Source: Lantana camara
Taxonomy: Eukaryota; Streptophyta; Magnoliopsida; Lamiales; Verbenaceae
NCBI GenBank assembly: GCA_037501455.1
Contig: CM074859.1
Span: forward strand, 89,796,894 to 89,860,893
DNA length: 64,000 bases
Direction of reading: 5' to 3'
In this document: in pieces, positions 1 to 11,000 of the stretch
Position numbering within the stretch: position 1 is the stretch's first letter
How the letters are laid out: each line of letters opens with the position of its first letter
The notes under the pieces: generated by a model
Told to the model about the DNA's origin: nothing
What the model saw: the letters and a program-made list of their open reading frames with translations, nothing else
Database searches by the model: none
Program-made: the position numbers and the translations under genes

Positions 1-2065
1 ACATGTACATGCAAGTTGTAAATCCCGAGCAACATTTTAGTTAAAGTAGTTCCCGTGAGGGCAAGAAATCACTTAGGATATGCTCGGACTTTACAACTAT
101 CACTTTAGACACTTAGTTACAATTTCAGGCTATCAGTGGCTCGGCGAGTGAGCGTGTACAATCTCCAACCAATCTCCGACAGTGTACAATGATTAAGTTA
201 CAGTTATTTAAAGGCGATTATGCAATTCAATTGAGACGATACAGTGCAGTCAGTGCAATAGTGTAATCAAGCAGTGTAATCAGTCACGACAATAATCCCT
301 GGGTCACCCGTGGTGCCGGATTCTCCGAATATCTCATTTTCCCTCCATGATGGTTTGGGTAGCTACCCCTCGCCATCCAGTCCGTGTGAGCATCAGGAAC
401 ATGACTCCTATGCCCGGAACTCCTTCCTCCACTAATCTCCTAGTGGATTCAGGGGTCATCCCAACAGTGTGAGACTGTGTAACAGGTCACCGTCGGCCCA
501 ATACCTCCCCGGCTCGCTCAATACACAAGTCTTAGGGCCCTCAATCAGTGTGCAGTACAGTATCTCGTCAAAGTAGGAACGGTCAGTGAATAACAATAAC
601 AATAAGTTCAGTTTCAATAAACATTTACTCGATTGCAACTTTGGAAACAGTATAGATATAAGTATGATTTTAGGCCAAATTCATTCATGCAGGTTTTAGG
701 GTTTAATATGTATCTAGAACAAAAACACCCTCACCTGACAAACGACGAGACAGTACAAGGATACATGATATAGCCTATTCGATCGAGGATGTCCGCCCTG
801 GAGAAGAATTGGACAAGACAAAAGAATATTGTGTACTCGTGAGAGTAAACTCAATAATGATACCATTTATGACGCACGGCGTAATCATGAAAGGAATTGA
901 CAATATAGAGTATCATGGACATAATCATGCATGAAATAAATATATACTAGCATGTATCGATCATATAAAGGCTCAAGAACGGAATTGAAATAGTTAAGGT
1001 CATGCAGAAATTCACAAATATCCTCTGGACCCTGGGAACGGCCGTTCCGGGTTGAAGAGTATGAAACGATCCCGCGAGTCTGTAAAGAAATCCCAATTTT
1101 CAGGTATGGGAACGGCCGTTCCGGCCAAAGGCCAAAACTGGGAAGGGCCGTTCCCAGATGCGCGCCAGAACTATGGGAACAGCCATTCCCGAAAAACAAC
1201 TGGAACGGGAAGGGCCGTTCCCGTTCTGCTGGAGGTACAGAAACAGAGGAAGCTCACGAACCAAAATCAACAATCATCAAATGTTCATATAATACCTCCA
1301 AATGCATTCAAATCATGAAACAAACATTCTAGCACACTTATAGCATAATAAAAACCATTGGAACACTTAATTCATGCTTTGATCCTCAAGTAATTCATCA
1401 TCAAACCCATAAGGAAACCATGATCAAACAAGCTTTAACCTTCATGAATTCAAATTATAAATGTATGAAATCAATCCAAAATCATCATATTTAGCTCACA
1501 TAATCTCATGGAAAGCAAAGGACCATAAACCCTAACATAACCTCATGAATTCTCAATGGAAATGAAAGAGATGAAGGGGAAAGGTGGGATGATATTATGG
1601 AGCTTGTTCACTTGGCAAAGATGGAAGGAAATCTTGGCTTCTCCTACCTTGGGCTTGGATCGTGATTGAGGGAAGAAAGAGATGGAGTTGTTCTTGCTTT
1701 CTTGAAGGAGAAATGAAGGAGGAGATATGTATATGTATGTATATGTTTGATCGTGAAGATAAGGGAGAGAAATGAAGGAAATTGCAACTTGGTCCTCAAC
1801 GAATTTAAGTTAATGCAATTGGATTTCAACTCATGAAAATGATCAATTTAGTCCGAATTAATTGCATGCAATCAAGTCCTCCAATTAAAAGAAGTGATCA
1901 ATCAAGGACATGTAAACACTTAAGTCACGTTCGACAATTAATTCACGTTTCAATCAAAGTCAATTTATACAATACTTCTCAATTTGATATAAATTTCATG
2001 AAAAACTTAATAATATAAATCACCTAATATCACGTAATTCATAACTGGAAAATTGGGGCGTTACA
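1..2065 (-). mobile_element. Ty3/gypsy (Tekay-like) LTR, 5' end at 2065, other end outside the window
   Basis: Read on the minus strand it starts TGTAACGCCCCAA at 2065, the same start as the other Tekay-like LTRs here. No polypurine tract follows on the right, so this is the outer edge of an element. It is either a 5' LTR whose element runs left out of the window or a solo LTR. Around 120-190 and 300-530 it carries the block shared by the other Tekay-like LTRs (a run ending in CTCCAACC and a 'settled price' of GGGGTCATCCC-type sequence near 450). A palindrome array lies at 1035-1225. The first five flanking bases on the right are CATAT, a candidate target duplication whose partner is not visible. 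No gene is supported inside it; the small open frames are chance. Confidence 0.8.
1035..1225. repeat. Array of five GGGAACGGCCGTTCCC-type palindromes
   Basis: Five inverted repeats share one core. Perfect GGAACGGCCGTTCC lies at 1035-1048 and 1109-1122. CTGGGAA...TTCCCAG lies at 1138-1157, GGGAA...TTCCC at 1175-1190, and AACGGGAA...TTCCCGTT at 1204-1225. The surrounding LTR is AT-rich. The same core recurs in the LTR at 56472, at almost the same distance (about 850 bp) from the LTR 5' end, so the two LTRs belong to one subfamily. Confidence 0.85.
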
Positions 2066-2952
2066 CATATATAGTATAGAATTAAAAATGCAATTTGTTC
2101 TAAATAAATATAGGCAAATCCCCATCAGTGGACAAGTGTGGGTGCCACCTTCTTGCATCGTCGGCAAACTGAATTAACAGACAGCACATAAATTCAGATA
2201 TTTTAACACTCTTAAGTCTCTTATACATTATTACAAGTTTATAACCCCCATATAAATGTTGAACGAACCATATCCATAAGAAAAGATTTTGGAATTCATC
2301 TCATCCCCTCTAAGCATTGTTGCCCAATTCCACTTGTTCTCATCTCTTTCTAACAGGTATATGAAATGAAATGGGATTTTGCTGATCTTACATTCATGGT
2401 TAATGGATCTGATTTTTGCCACATTTATGTTGTTATTTTGGTTATTTTTCCCTCATGACTTTTTACATGGATCGCTACAAAATATTGACCATCTTTTCTC
2501 CTGTTTAGGTAGAGACATGAAAATCTGTTTCGTGTTATTGCTTTCGTTTCCTTCTCAGATTTTAGGTTCTAGATCTACCGGTGTAATGAGAGGGCAAATA
2601 TTTTACGTTTATGGCGTGATTTGAGGAAAATTTAGAGATACCGAATGATTAAGTATAATAACAAGTGTAATACATTTGTCATTACAAATTGACAATTGAT
2701 CGAGCTCGATAGAGTCGGGATCAGAATTTTCTGTGAATCTAATTGTCTTCCGTTTGTCTGGTTGAAGTTTTATTACTGCTTAGAAGTATTGCCTAAATGA
2801 AATTTGTCCAATGGTGGGATTTAGACCATAGATTTTCGTACTGAATTTGAACATTTCCTGTGTTTAGCAAAGACATGTTTTCTCTGATTCCTTGTTCATC
2901 TCGATTTTATGTAATTCTTGCAATAATATTGGTAATATGATCCTGGACAGAC
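2066..2952 (+). other. LEA gene upstream region with probable 5' UTR intron (about 2357-2950)
   Basis: This stretch separates the LTR from the LEA start codon. A plausible 5' splice site, CAG followed by GTATAT, lies at 2354-2362. A plausible acceptor ends at 2950, two bases before the ATG, with T-rich sequence upstream. I infer a leader intron of about 594 bp and a short non-coding first exon starting near 2280-2340, downstream of the TATAAAT-like string near 2251. These sites are visible, but the intron itself is inference and needs RNA evidence. I see no other gene in this stretch. Confidence 0.45.
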
Positions 2953-3924
2953 ATGGCATCTTATGATAAGTCAGATGCAGTTGAAAGGGAAGTGAAAAAC
3001 AGGGGAAATGATAAAGAAGACAACAAGAAGGAAGAACAAGAAGGAGACAATGGTGGATTTCTGGGCAGAGTTAAGGATTTCATCCAAGACATAGGGGAAA
3101 AAATCGAGGGAGCCGTTGGGTTCGGGAAGCCGACTGCAGATGTCACGGCGATTCACATTCTTGACATCAATCTCGAAAAGGCTGACATAGTTGTTGACAT
3201 CCTCATCAAGAATCCTAATCCCATCCCAATCCCCCTCATCGACATAAACTATTTGGTCGAAAGCGATGGGCGTAAGCTCATTTCGGGCCTAATCCCCGAT
3301 GCGGGCACGATACACCCGCACGGTTCCGAGACGGTTAAAGTCCCTATTTATATGATATATGAAGATATCAAGAAAACATACCAAGACATACATCCGGGAA
3401 GCATTATCCCTTACAGGGTTAAGGTAGATTTTATTGTTGACATCCCGGTTCTAGGTCGAGTCACTGTGCCTATGGAAGAGACGGGCGAAATCCCGATTCC
3501 CTATAAGCCAGTTGTTGACATTGAAAAGATTCGGTTCGAGAAGTTTTCGTTCGAGGAGACGGTTGCAACCATACATCTGAAGCTGGAGAACAAGAATGAT
3601 TTCGAGTTGGGACTTAATGATCTCGATTATGAAGTTTGGTTGGGCGACATGAGCATTGGTGGTGCTGACCTCGAGAAGCGTGCCAAGATCGAGAAGAATG
3701 GGATTAGTTATATTGATCTTCCGATCACGTTTAGGCCGAAGGACTGCGGCTCAGCTCTTTGGGACATGCTCAGGGGGAGAGGGACGGGGTACTCCATGAA
3801 GGGGAGTATCAATGTGGATACGCCTTTTGGGGCGATGAAGTTGCCGATATCGAGGGAGGGCGGCACGACTCGTCTCAAGAAGAGGAAGGAGGATGGAGGT
3901 GAAGACGACGACGATGATGAGTAG
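2953..3924 (+). CDS. LEA_2 family (LEA14-like) desiccation-related protein, tandem WHy domains
   Basis: A single-exon coding region of 323 residues. It resembles the long plant LEA_2 proteins of the Arabidopsis LEA26 (At2g44060) type, which are of similar length. Residues 1-35 are charged and glutamate/lysine-rich. About 38-60 form an amphipathic segment (FLGRVKDFIQDIGEKIEGAV). Two LEA_2/WHy modules follow, about 60-180 and 185-300, each with the alternating hydrophobic pattern and the N-P-N/N-K-N-D turns (IKNPNPIPIPL, LENKNDFELGL). The C-terminus is basic and then ends in an acidic tail of aspartates. No signal peptide or transmembrane helix is visible, so it is probably cytosolic or nuclear. 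Family members are folded, stress-associated proteins thought to protect against desiccation. The precise role of this copy is inference. The reading frame is intact, and a putative acceptor ends two bases before the ATG. It is the only intact host protein gene in the window. Confidence 0.93.
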   Translation: MASYDKSDAVEREVKNRGNDKEDNKKEEQEGDNGGFLGRVKDFIQDIGEKIEGAVGFGKPTADVTAIHILDINLEKADIVVDILIKNPNPIPIPLIDINYLVESDGRKLISGLIPDAGTIHPHGSETVKVPIYMIYEDIKKTYQDIHPGSIIPYRVKVDFIVDIPVLGRVTVPMEETGEIPIPYKPVVDIEKIRFEKFSFEETVATIHLKLENKNDFELGLNDLDYEVWLGDMSIGGADLEKRAKIEKNGISYIDLPITFRPKDCGSALWDMLRGRGTGYSMKGSINVDTPFGAMKLPISREGGTTRLKKRKEDGGEDDDDDE

Positions 3925-4712
3925 GCATGTTGAATTATTTGGAAAGGTTTTATCATTATATGTGTTGTGAAGATGCAATGCTTGTGGAAGTTGGATATTG
4001 TAGGGTAATGCTGACAAGAATTAGGTTTTCTTGTTGTTTTTTGGTCCTACATGTGAACTAGAACAGTTTGAATTTATGTTTTTTCTAAGTGAATTATGTA
4101 TAATGATGTAGCAAAATTTAAAAATTTGCAATACATGGTGTATTTTTGCATTATTTAACCTGCATTATGCGTGCTCTAATGTAGATTGATCTGTTTCTTT
4201 TGCAGGATTTAGGACTATTTGGTGCTGGAACCGGTTTGTTTGTTATCTTGTATCATTGAGTGTCTTTTTTATCCTCTTTTTTCTAATAATAAAGCATGGC
4301 ATTCTAACTTTATTAATTCGAAAAATGATGATCATTGTGTCTATGCTATGAACAACTTGTTTAATTTGTGTCTAAATCCGATTTGCTAATGTTCTATAAT
4401 CCTATTGCATTCCTAAATTTTACAAAAAAAATAAATCACCTTATTAGTTAACTTTTGGTTACAATAGGTCAATTACGTACTATCTAACACGTATCCTTCG
4501 ATTGTATTTTTCCCCAACTTCGACCGAGCCAACAGATCATCATTCTCTCCCGCTCTCACATGCTCCTCCCCAGCCATCTTTTGCCTTCAATGAAATAGAA
4601 AACATACAAATAATTATACCGTAGAAAACTAAAAATACATGCATCTTTACCATCAATACGAATGAGAAATACCGGGTTTTATGTACAGTTCTAAGTTTTT
4701 ATATTATTTTTT
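3925..4712 (+). other. LEA gene 3' UTR and downstream spacer
   Basis: AT-rich sequence after the stop codon. The best polyadenylation signal is AATAAA at 4288-4293, preceded by T-rich sequence. A T-rich run ending in TTTTGCAG near 4196-4205 could be a 3' UTR splice acceptor, but no matching donor is convincing. Beyond about 4300 I see no gene. Confidence 0.5.
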
Positions 4713-5270
4713 CTTACTAATTCCACACAACTCTATGTTTTTTTGAGGTTTAGTGTGCATTGCCCCATAACCTTGGAATCGGTACGATTTTCCCTCAACC
4801 TTTGAAAAATGTTATACTTAACCTCTTTCTGGTGGAAATGGAATATTGGGAAATATTCCGTTGGAGTTTTTGAACAAAGTTCTGACATGATCTCTGAAAA
4901 AAATATATACAGATTAGATGTCTAATGTGTTGATATTATATTATATATCAAATCAAAGCCCTCAACGCAAAAAATAAAATGGTGGTTTCGAAATCAAAAT
5001 TCGACAATCGACGAATGGGGAATCACCTGTCAAAGATGGTGACGACCGATAAAACTTTGCAGGAAAATTCCAATAGCTTCCGACGACCAATTGGGATGAA
5101 TGGGGTTGTTCCATTTGTATAGAGGAACACGATAACGGTAGTCTTGACTCTTTAGTTGCCGTAACGGAGGAAAAATCGATGATTAAAATTAATTTTGAGG
5201 AATAGTTTAAAATGGGTTAAGTATAATATTGGATTTTACCCTCATTCTTAGAATCGAACCAATTACAAAT
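4713..5270. mobile_element. Degenerate MITE related to the Mutator-type MITE at 6357-6842, opposite orientation
   Basis: The left end (CTAATTCCACACA, then TTTAGTGTGCATTGCCCC and AACCTTTGAAAAATGTTATACTTAACC) matches the left inverted repeat of the better-preserved MITE at 6357. The interior (about 4915-5035) matches the reverse complement of that element's interior (about 6600-6700), including the run TGTGTTGATATTATAT. The right inverted repeat fades after about 5250, so the right end is approximate. I could not find a convincing target duplication. Confidence 0.55.
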
Positions 5271-6347
5271 CTTTATTGTTAACGATTGTTGCTTAGAAGC
5301 AGAAGTTCTTGTGCACGCGGTTGTTCGTGATGCATTATGATTTATCACCATTTTGGAGATCCGCTGTCGGAAGCAGTTGGTTGTGCTACATTTTTGTACT
5401 CGCGCGCACTCGCTGTTGTAATCCTTCATAACAGCGTTTTGGATTCTCTATTTTACATTTATGTTTCATATGTCACAGTCTCTCATAATATGCTGCACGA
5501 TCCTTCTCTACTGCACTACTAGTCGTTTAGCCCATTTTAAAACCAACAAGGAGTTCTATGCTTGCTTGCTTATTCTTATTTTAACATATGACTTTTAACT
5601 TCGTTTATGATATTACGTGGATTATGACTTACCAACTTGTTATTTTTAAAAATATTATTGTATCATGTCATACGGAACATTCATGCGGACACATGTAATG
5701 TAATAGATTTAAAAAAAAAAAAAAGAAAAAAAAAAGAATTTTTTTTATCTTTTTTGTGTTATTCATATAGTTATGTTTTTTGCTCGTGCATCATTGTTTA
5801 CTGTAGAGCTAATGGTTTTCTTGTTATATTCAAGTACGTTTTAGAGCTTATGAGTGACTTTTTCTGATTCAATTTTAGGGCATTCTCTATTTTATGTCTA
5901 ATCTAAGATGTAAATTCCGGTTTCATCGACAATTTGGTTTTAGGCACTTTATTGCTGGGGATGAGGTTGCACTTTGGTATCCAATTTTTAAAAATTAATA
6001 GATTAGGTTCGACCTTTATTTTGTATGCTCGATTTAGATTTTAGTACCTATTTAAAATTTTTTGTGGAATTTTCAAGCGAATCTCATACTCATACATGTA
6101 ATACATGCTTGATCTTCTTAACGATGTTGATTTTCCTTGCAATAGATATATGGTGTTTTCCTATACTTAAACATGCGTTACGCTGTAGTTTGGATTACTC
6201 TATTTCTTTTGTAGGTTAGAGGGCCGGTCTTGTCGAAAATTAGCGCCATCGTCGATGGGTAAGATTTTAATTTCAATTTGATATAGATTTTGATATATTC
6301 AACTAATAAAAAAGTTACATGAATCATATTCAGTTTATAAATATCTA
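5271..6347. other. Intergenic spacer, no gene seen
   Basis: AT-rich with scattered stops in every frame. It contains an A-rich run at 5709-5737 and a T-rich run just after it. The short open frames have no recognisable motif. About 6105-6215 is loosely similar to the LEA downstream region at 4130-4205 (noted as a finding). Confidence 0.6.
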
Positions 6348-6356
6348 TTATTCAAA

Positions 6357-6842
6357 GGGCTAATTCCAGACACCTCCCTATTCTTTGGGACTTAGTGTGC
6401 TTTGTCCTCTAACCTTTGAATGGATACGATTTCTCCCAAAACCTTTGAAAAATATAACACTTAACTCCTTTTAACAAACTTTGACCATCGATTTCTTCTC
6501 CGTCACGGCGACCCAAGCTTCAAAACCACCGTCAAAGCTCATACCTCAGTCGACCCTATTAGCTGTCAAAAGCCGCTACAATGTTTCGTCTGTCGTACAT
6601 CATTTTTGACCGGTGATTTTTGCTTCGTCAGTTGTCGGATTTTGATTTCGAGACAATTGTTGTGTTTCTTGCGTGTAGAGCTTCAATTTGATATATAATA
6701 TCAACACATTTGAAATCTACTTTGTACAAATCTACTTTGCTAAAGGAGTTAAGTGTGATTTTTCTCAAATATTAGGGGGTAATTGCACCGATTCAAAGAT
6801 TAGGGGCAAAACCCACTAAGCCATATCCCCTGGGATTAGTCC
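6357..6842. mobile_element. Mutator-type MITE with ~100-bp terminal inverted repeats and 9-bp target duplication
   Basis: 486 bp bounded by the direct repeat TTATTCAAA at 6348-6356 and 6843-6851. The ends are inverted: GGGCTAATTCC on the left and GGATTAGTCC on the right. Imperfect complementarity runs about 100 bp inward, with CTTTGAAT and CACTTAACTCC shared in both arms. A 9-bp duplication with long inverted repeats is the signature of Mutator-like elements. There is no transposase, so it is non-autonomous. Confidence 0.85.
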
Positions 6843-6851
6843 TTATTCAAA

Positions 6852-7595
6852 TATACGGAGAATTAAGGATTTGGATCGCCTACTGCAATGCTAACCAATT
6901 AAACTGTCTTACTATTGCCAATTAGAAATAATCAGGATCCATGTTTCAAAAGCCAATGATAATAAGAAATTTTAACAGAAAAACGTAAACAGAACCAAAA
7001 AAAATGAAGTATACATACTGCTGGGCCGTGCGAGCAATGCGTGCCACCGGAAAAGGTAGAACTGTGGGGCGGTAGGCGGCGGGTGGTTGTGCGAGCAATG
7101 GCGCGCCACTCCCAACCAGCCGTGCGGCATCGTCTTCACTAATTGGTTACTCTCTCTCTCTCTCTCTCTTCATATTGATTACTGCTTGTTAAAATGGGAT
7201 TTCTTATTCTGCAAAAGTTGATGAATGACTGTGTTTTGTGCCTTCTTTTATAAGAAAGCGGATGTATGAAGCTCAAGGGAGCAAAATTCTTCTTCCGATC
7301 CAAAGGTGCCAACGACTGGTTCGTAGCTAGTTTTCATGTTCTCCATTGAGCTCGAAGTCATGACTACAAAGCAAGAGAAACAAATAAACTTGGTTTGAAA
7401 TTATGCTAAATCTTAAACTAAAATAATTTCATGCTTGTAATTGTTAAGTATAGTAGTGTAGTTTTTCATCCCCAAAGCTACATGTACATTTCATGAGATT
7501 AATCCACGTTTTCAAAAGAAGAAATTTGGTTAAACAGTGGTGAAAACATGTCTTAATTGACTCACTATGTAATAAGATCCAATATTTTTATGAAG
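6852..7595. other. Intergenic spacer with (CT)n microsatellite and a short GC-rich patch
   Basis: A GC-rich patch at about 7020-7130 contains two similar GC-rich copies of TGCGAGCAATG, a small local duplication. A CT dinucleotide repeat lies at about 7149-7170. No coding region or RNA gene is supported. Confidence 0.6.
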
Positions 7596-7600
7596 CACCA

Positions 7601-8036
7601 TAATAAGAACCGAATATGAGACGTCAGAGCGGTCTCGAGCTCGTAGGATAATCCGGCAAGACCCGCCGGCGGGAGAACTTGGAGGGGAAGAGAGACTTGA
7701 GAGTTAGGGTTGTAAAGGAATTGTAATTACTTGCTTAATCAGAAATATTGTTCCAAACAATAAATACCTACGACCCATAAACCAGGGACACCTAAGCAAA
7801 ACCAATAAATTAAAACATAAGTCAGCAAAGCCAATTAACTGGGACCAAACGAAAATACTAATGTTACTTAAGACTTGGACATGGTATAATCTTTCTGCCA
7901 CCTTGGTTGCTTTCTCATTCTTCCACTGCGACGCACCTCCGGCTCTCTTTCTTGATCTTCGCCTTCTGCGTCAACCCCCACAGACACTCTAGCTCCACTA
8001 TCATCCACCGCTCCACCCACAACGGCCGCCGTATCA
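7601..8036 (-). repeat. 3' LTR of the Reina-like element
   Basis: On the minus strand it begins TGATACGGCGG directly after the polypurine tract and ends GGTTCTTATTA. It contains the last 55 codons and the stop of the element's gag-pol gene (stop at 7868-7870). Confidence 0.93.
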
Positions 8037-11000
8037 TTCCCACCCCCATTAAGACCCACCTTGTCCTCAAGGTGCAATGATGGAAAAATACGACGAATAC
8101 GGGATGCGGGTTCCCAAGTTGCATCGTGAAGAGACCCATCCGACCACTGAACCAGCCACTGCTCCTGCAAACGCCCATTTCGGAGCACAAGGCGCCTTTC
8201 AAGAATGCCAACCGGGTGGGAGGGAATCCGCCCACTCAAAAGATCATCCGACAAAACTCCCAACTCCAACGGGACCCCCTCACCCTTAAACTTCCGCAAC
8301 AACGAAACGTGAAACACGGGGTGCACCCGCGATGTTTCCGGCAACTTGAGCCGATAAGCAACAGGACCCAAACACTCCAGCACCTCATACGGCCCGAAAT
8401 ACCGCTTCGCCAACTTCTGCGACCTTCGGCGAGCCACCGAATGCTTCCGGTACGGTTGGAGTTTTAACAGCACCAACTCTCCAACCTGATACTCAACTTC
8501 CCGGCGCTTAGCATCCGCTAGGTCCTTCATTCGCACCCGCGCCACTTCCAAATTCTATTTCAACCGTTTCAACAGCTCTCCCCTTTCGGCCAATATCTCA
8601 TCCGCGACCGGAAGCTTGCATTCACCCCGTTTATATGGTAATAGGTCTGGCGGCAGCCGTCCATACACCGCCTGAAACGGTGACATACCGATGCTCGCAT
8701 TAACACTAGTATTCAACGAATACTCCGCCCAAGGCAATAAAACAGTCCAACGCGCCGGTTTATCATGGCAAAAAGACCGCAGATACTGTTCAAGAACACG
8801 ATTCATGACCTCGGTTTGTCCATCCGTTTGGGGGTGAAAAGCCGAACTGAGTTTCAGGGTCGTGCCACTCAAAGAATGCAAAGCGGCCCAGAACTTACTC
8901 GTGAAGATCGGGTCACGATCCGAAACAATAGAAGAGGGAATCCCATGCAACTTAACCACCAGGTCCGTAAATAAATGTGCTACCCGGTGCGCATCAAAGT
9001 CCCCAGGCAACGCGCCGAAATGCGCATACTTAGATAAACGGTCGACCACAACCATGATAACGGTGGATCCCCGAGACGGAGGAAGACCCGTAATGAAGTC
9101 CATGCTAACATCTTCCCAAACCTGGGCTGGTACCGCTAACGGCTGCAATAACCCCGCCGGCGGTTGTGTGGAAAATTTCGTGGTTTGGCACGTCAAGCAT
9201 TTCGCGATATGATTACGAACATCCGAGCGCATATTTGGCCAATAGAAAACCGCTGCCAACCACTGAAATGTTCGGTGAACCCCCGCGTGGCCCCCAATAG
9301 GAGTGTCATGATATTCTTTTAATAAGATTTCCCGCAGAGGCGAATCTTTCCCAACACAGAGACGGTGCCCATAATAAATCAGTCCGTTACGCACCATAAA
9401 AGGTGTTGGTAAACTGCCCTTCACATTCTCGGTATGCAGGCGCCGCAGCTCATCATCGCTGGAATTCTCAGCGCGAATCAAGTGAATAATATCTGCTATT
9501 GGCTGCGATACGAAGGCAAGGAGCGACCCCGACTCCGAGTCTCCCTCCCAGCGCGACAACGCATCCGCCACAACATTAGAGGCTCCCGGTTTATATTCGA
9601 TTCGAAACCGAAAACCCAGCAATTTCTGAACATAAAACTGTTGATCAGGAGTTTGGATTACTTGTTGCAATAACTCTCGTAGGCTACGCTGATCGGTCCG
9701 GATCACGAATTCCCTACCCAATAAATATTGACGCCACTTCTGAACTGCTTCTACAATTGCATACAACTCCTTGTGATATGTCGACGCCGCCAGACGACGC
9801 GGACCCAGTTTCTTACTGAAAAAGGCCACCGGTTGCTCCCCCTGCAACAGAACGGCCCCGACCCCCATACCCGAGGCATCGGTTTCGACCACAAAAGTCG
9901 TTTCAAAATCTGGAAGACGCAAGATAGGTGCTGAACTCATAACACATTTCAGAGCCTCAAAGGCCTGGGTGGCCGCGGCATTCCACTCAAAACCATCTTT
10001 TTTGAGGAGATCGGTAAGAGGCGCGGCGATATGGGAATACTTGCTAATGAACCTCCGATAATATCCCGTAAGCCCCAAAAAACCCCTTAACCGCTTAAGA
10101 GTCGTCGGTCTCGGCCAATTCGTCATCGCCTCAATTTTACCAGTATCCACTTTGAGGCACCCCTGGGTAATAATATGGCCTAAGTAATCAATCGATTCCT
10201 TGGCGAAGGAGCATTTAGACAACTTTACAAAAAACTCATTAGCCTTCAATAAAGATAGCACTACCTCCAAATGTGAAACGTGTGTAGACATGCAGGGACT
10301 ATAAATCAAAATATCATCAAAAAACACAATCACGAACTTACGGAGATAAGCGGCAAAGAGGCGATTCATGCACGCCTGAAAAGTGGAGGGCGCGTTCGTC
10401 AACCCGAACGGCATCACCCGAAACTCATAGTGGCCCTCGTGAGTCCGGAATGCAGTCTTATAAATGTCGCGGTCATGCATACGGATCTGATGATAGCCCG
10501 AACGCAAATCCAACTTGGTAAAGTACCTTGCTACTCCCAATTCGTCAAATAACTCATCGGCGGTAGGAATCGGAAAATGGTCTGGCACTGTCACCGCATT
10601 TAGCGCGCGGTAGTCCACGCAAAACCTGTACGAGTTATCCTTCTTCTTTACCAATAGCACCGGCGAGGAAAAGGCGCTTCGGCTAGGCCGAATCAGACCT
10701 TGCTCCAACATTTCGCGAACTAACCGCTCGATCTCCGCCTTTTGGAAGTGAGGGTACCGGTATGGCCTTACGTTGACCGGAACAGTTCCTGGAAGCAATC
10801 GAATCCGATGATCACTCCATCGGGGTGGGGGTAAGGCTGACGGTACCTCAAATACCGCCCCGTAACGCCTCAAAACCGCCTCGATCTCAGAGGGTATGTC
10901 CGCGGGAAACACTGCCGCGACTTGCTGCCCGGGTGTCGGCTCCACCACCAACTCATAACAGGCCGATAGCTCCTCTGCTGCCTGTAACAGACATAGATGA

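Noticed and set aside
3708..4017. Open frames antisense to the end of the LEA gene
   Set aside because: They are shadows of the charged, low-complexity C-terminus of the LEA coding sequence.
7020..7130. GC-rich patch as a first exon or CpG-island promoter
   Set aside because: No convincing frame, splice sites or downstream exons were found. The patch is short and contains a small local duplication.
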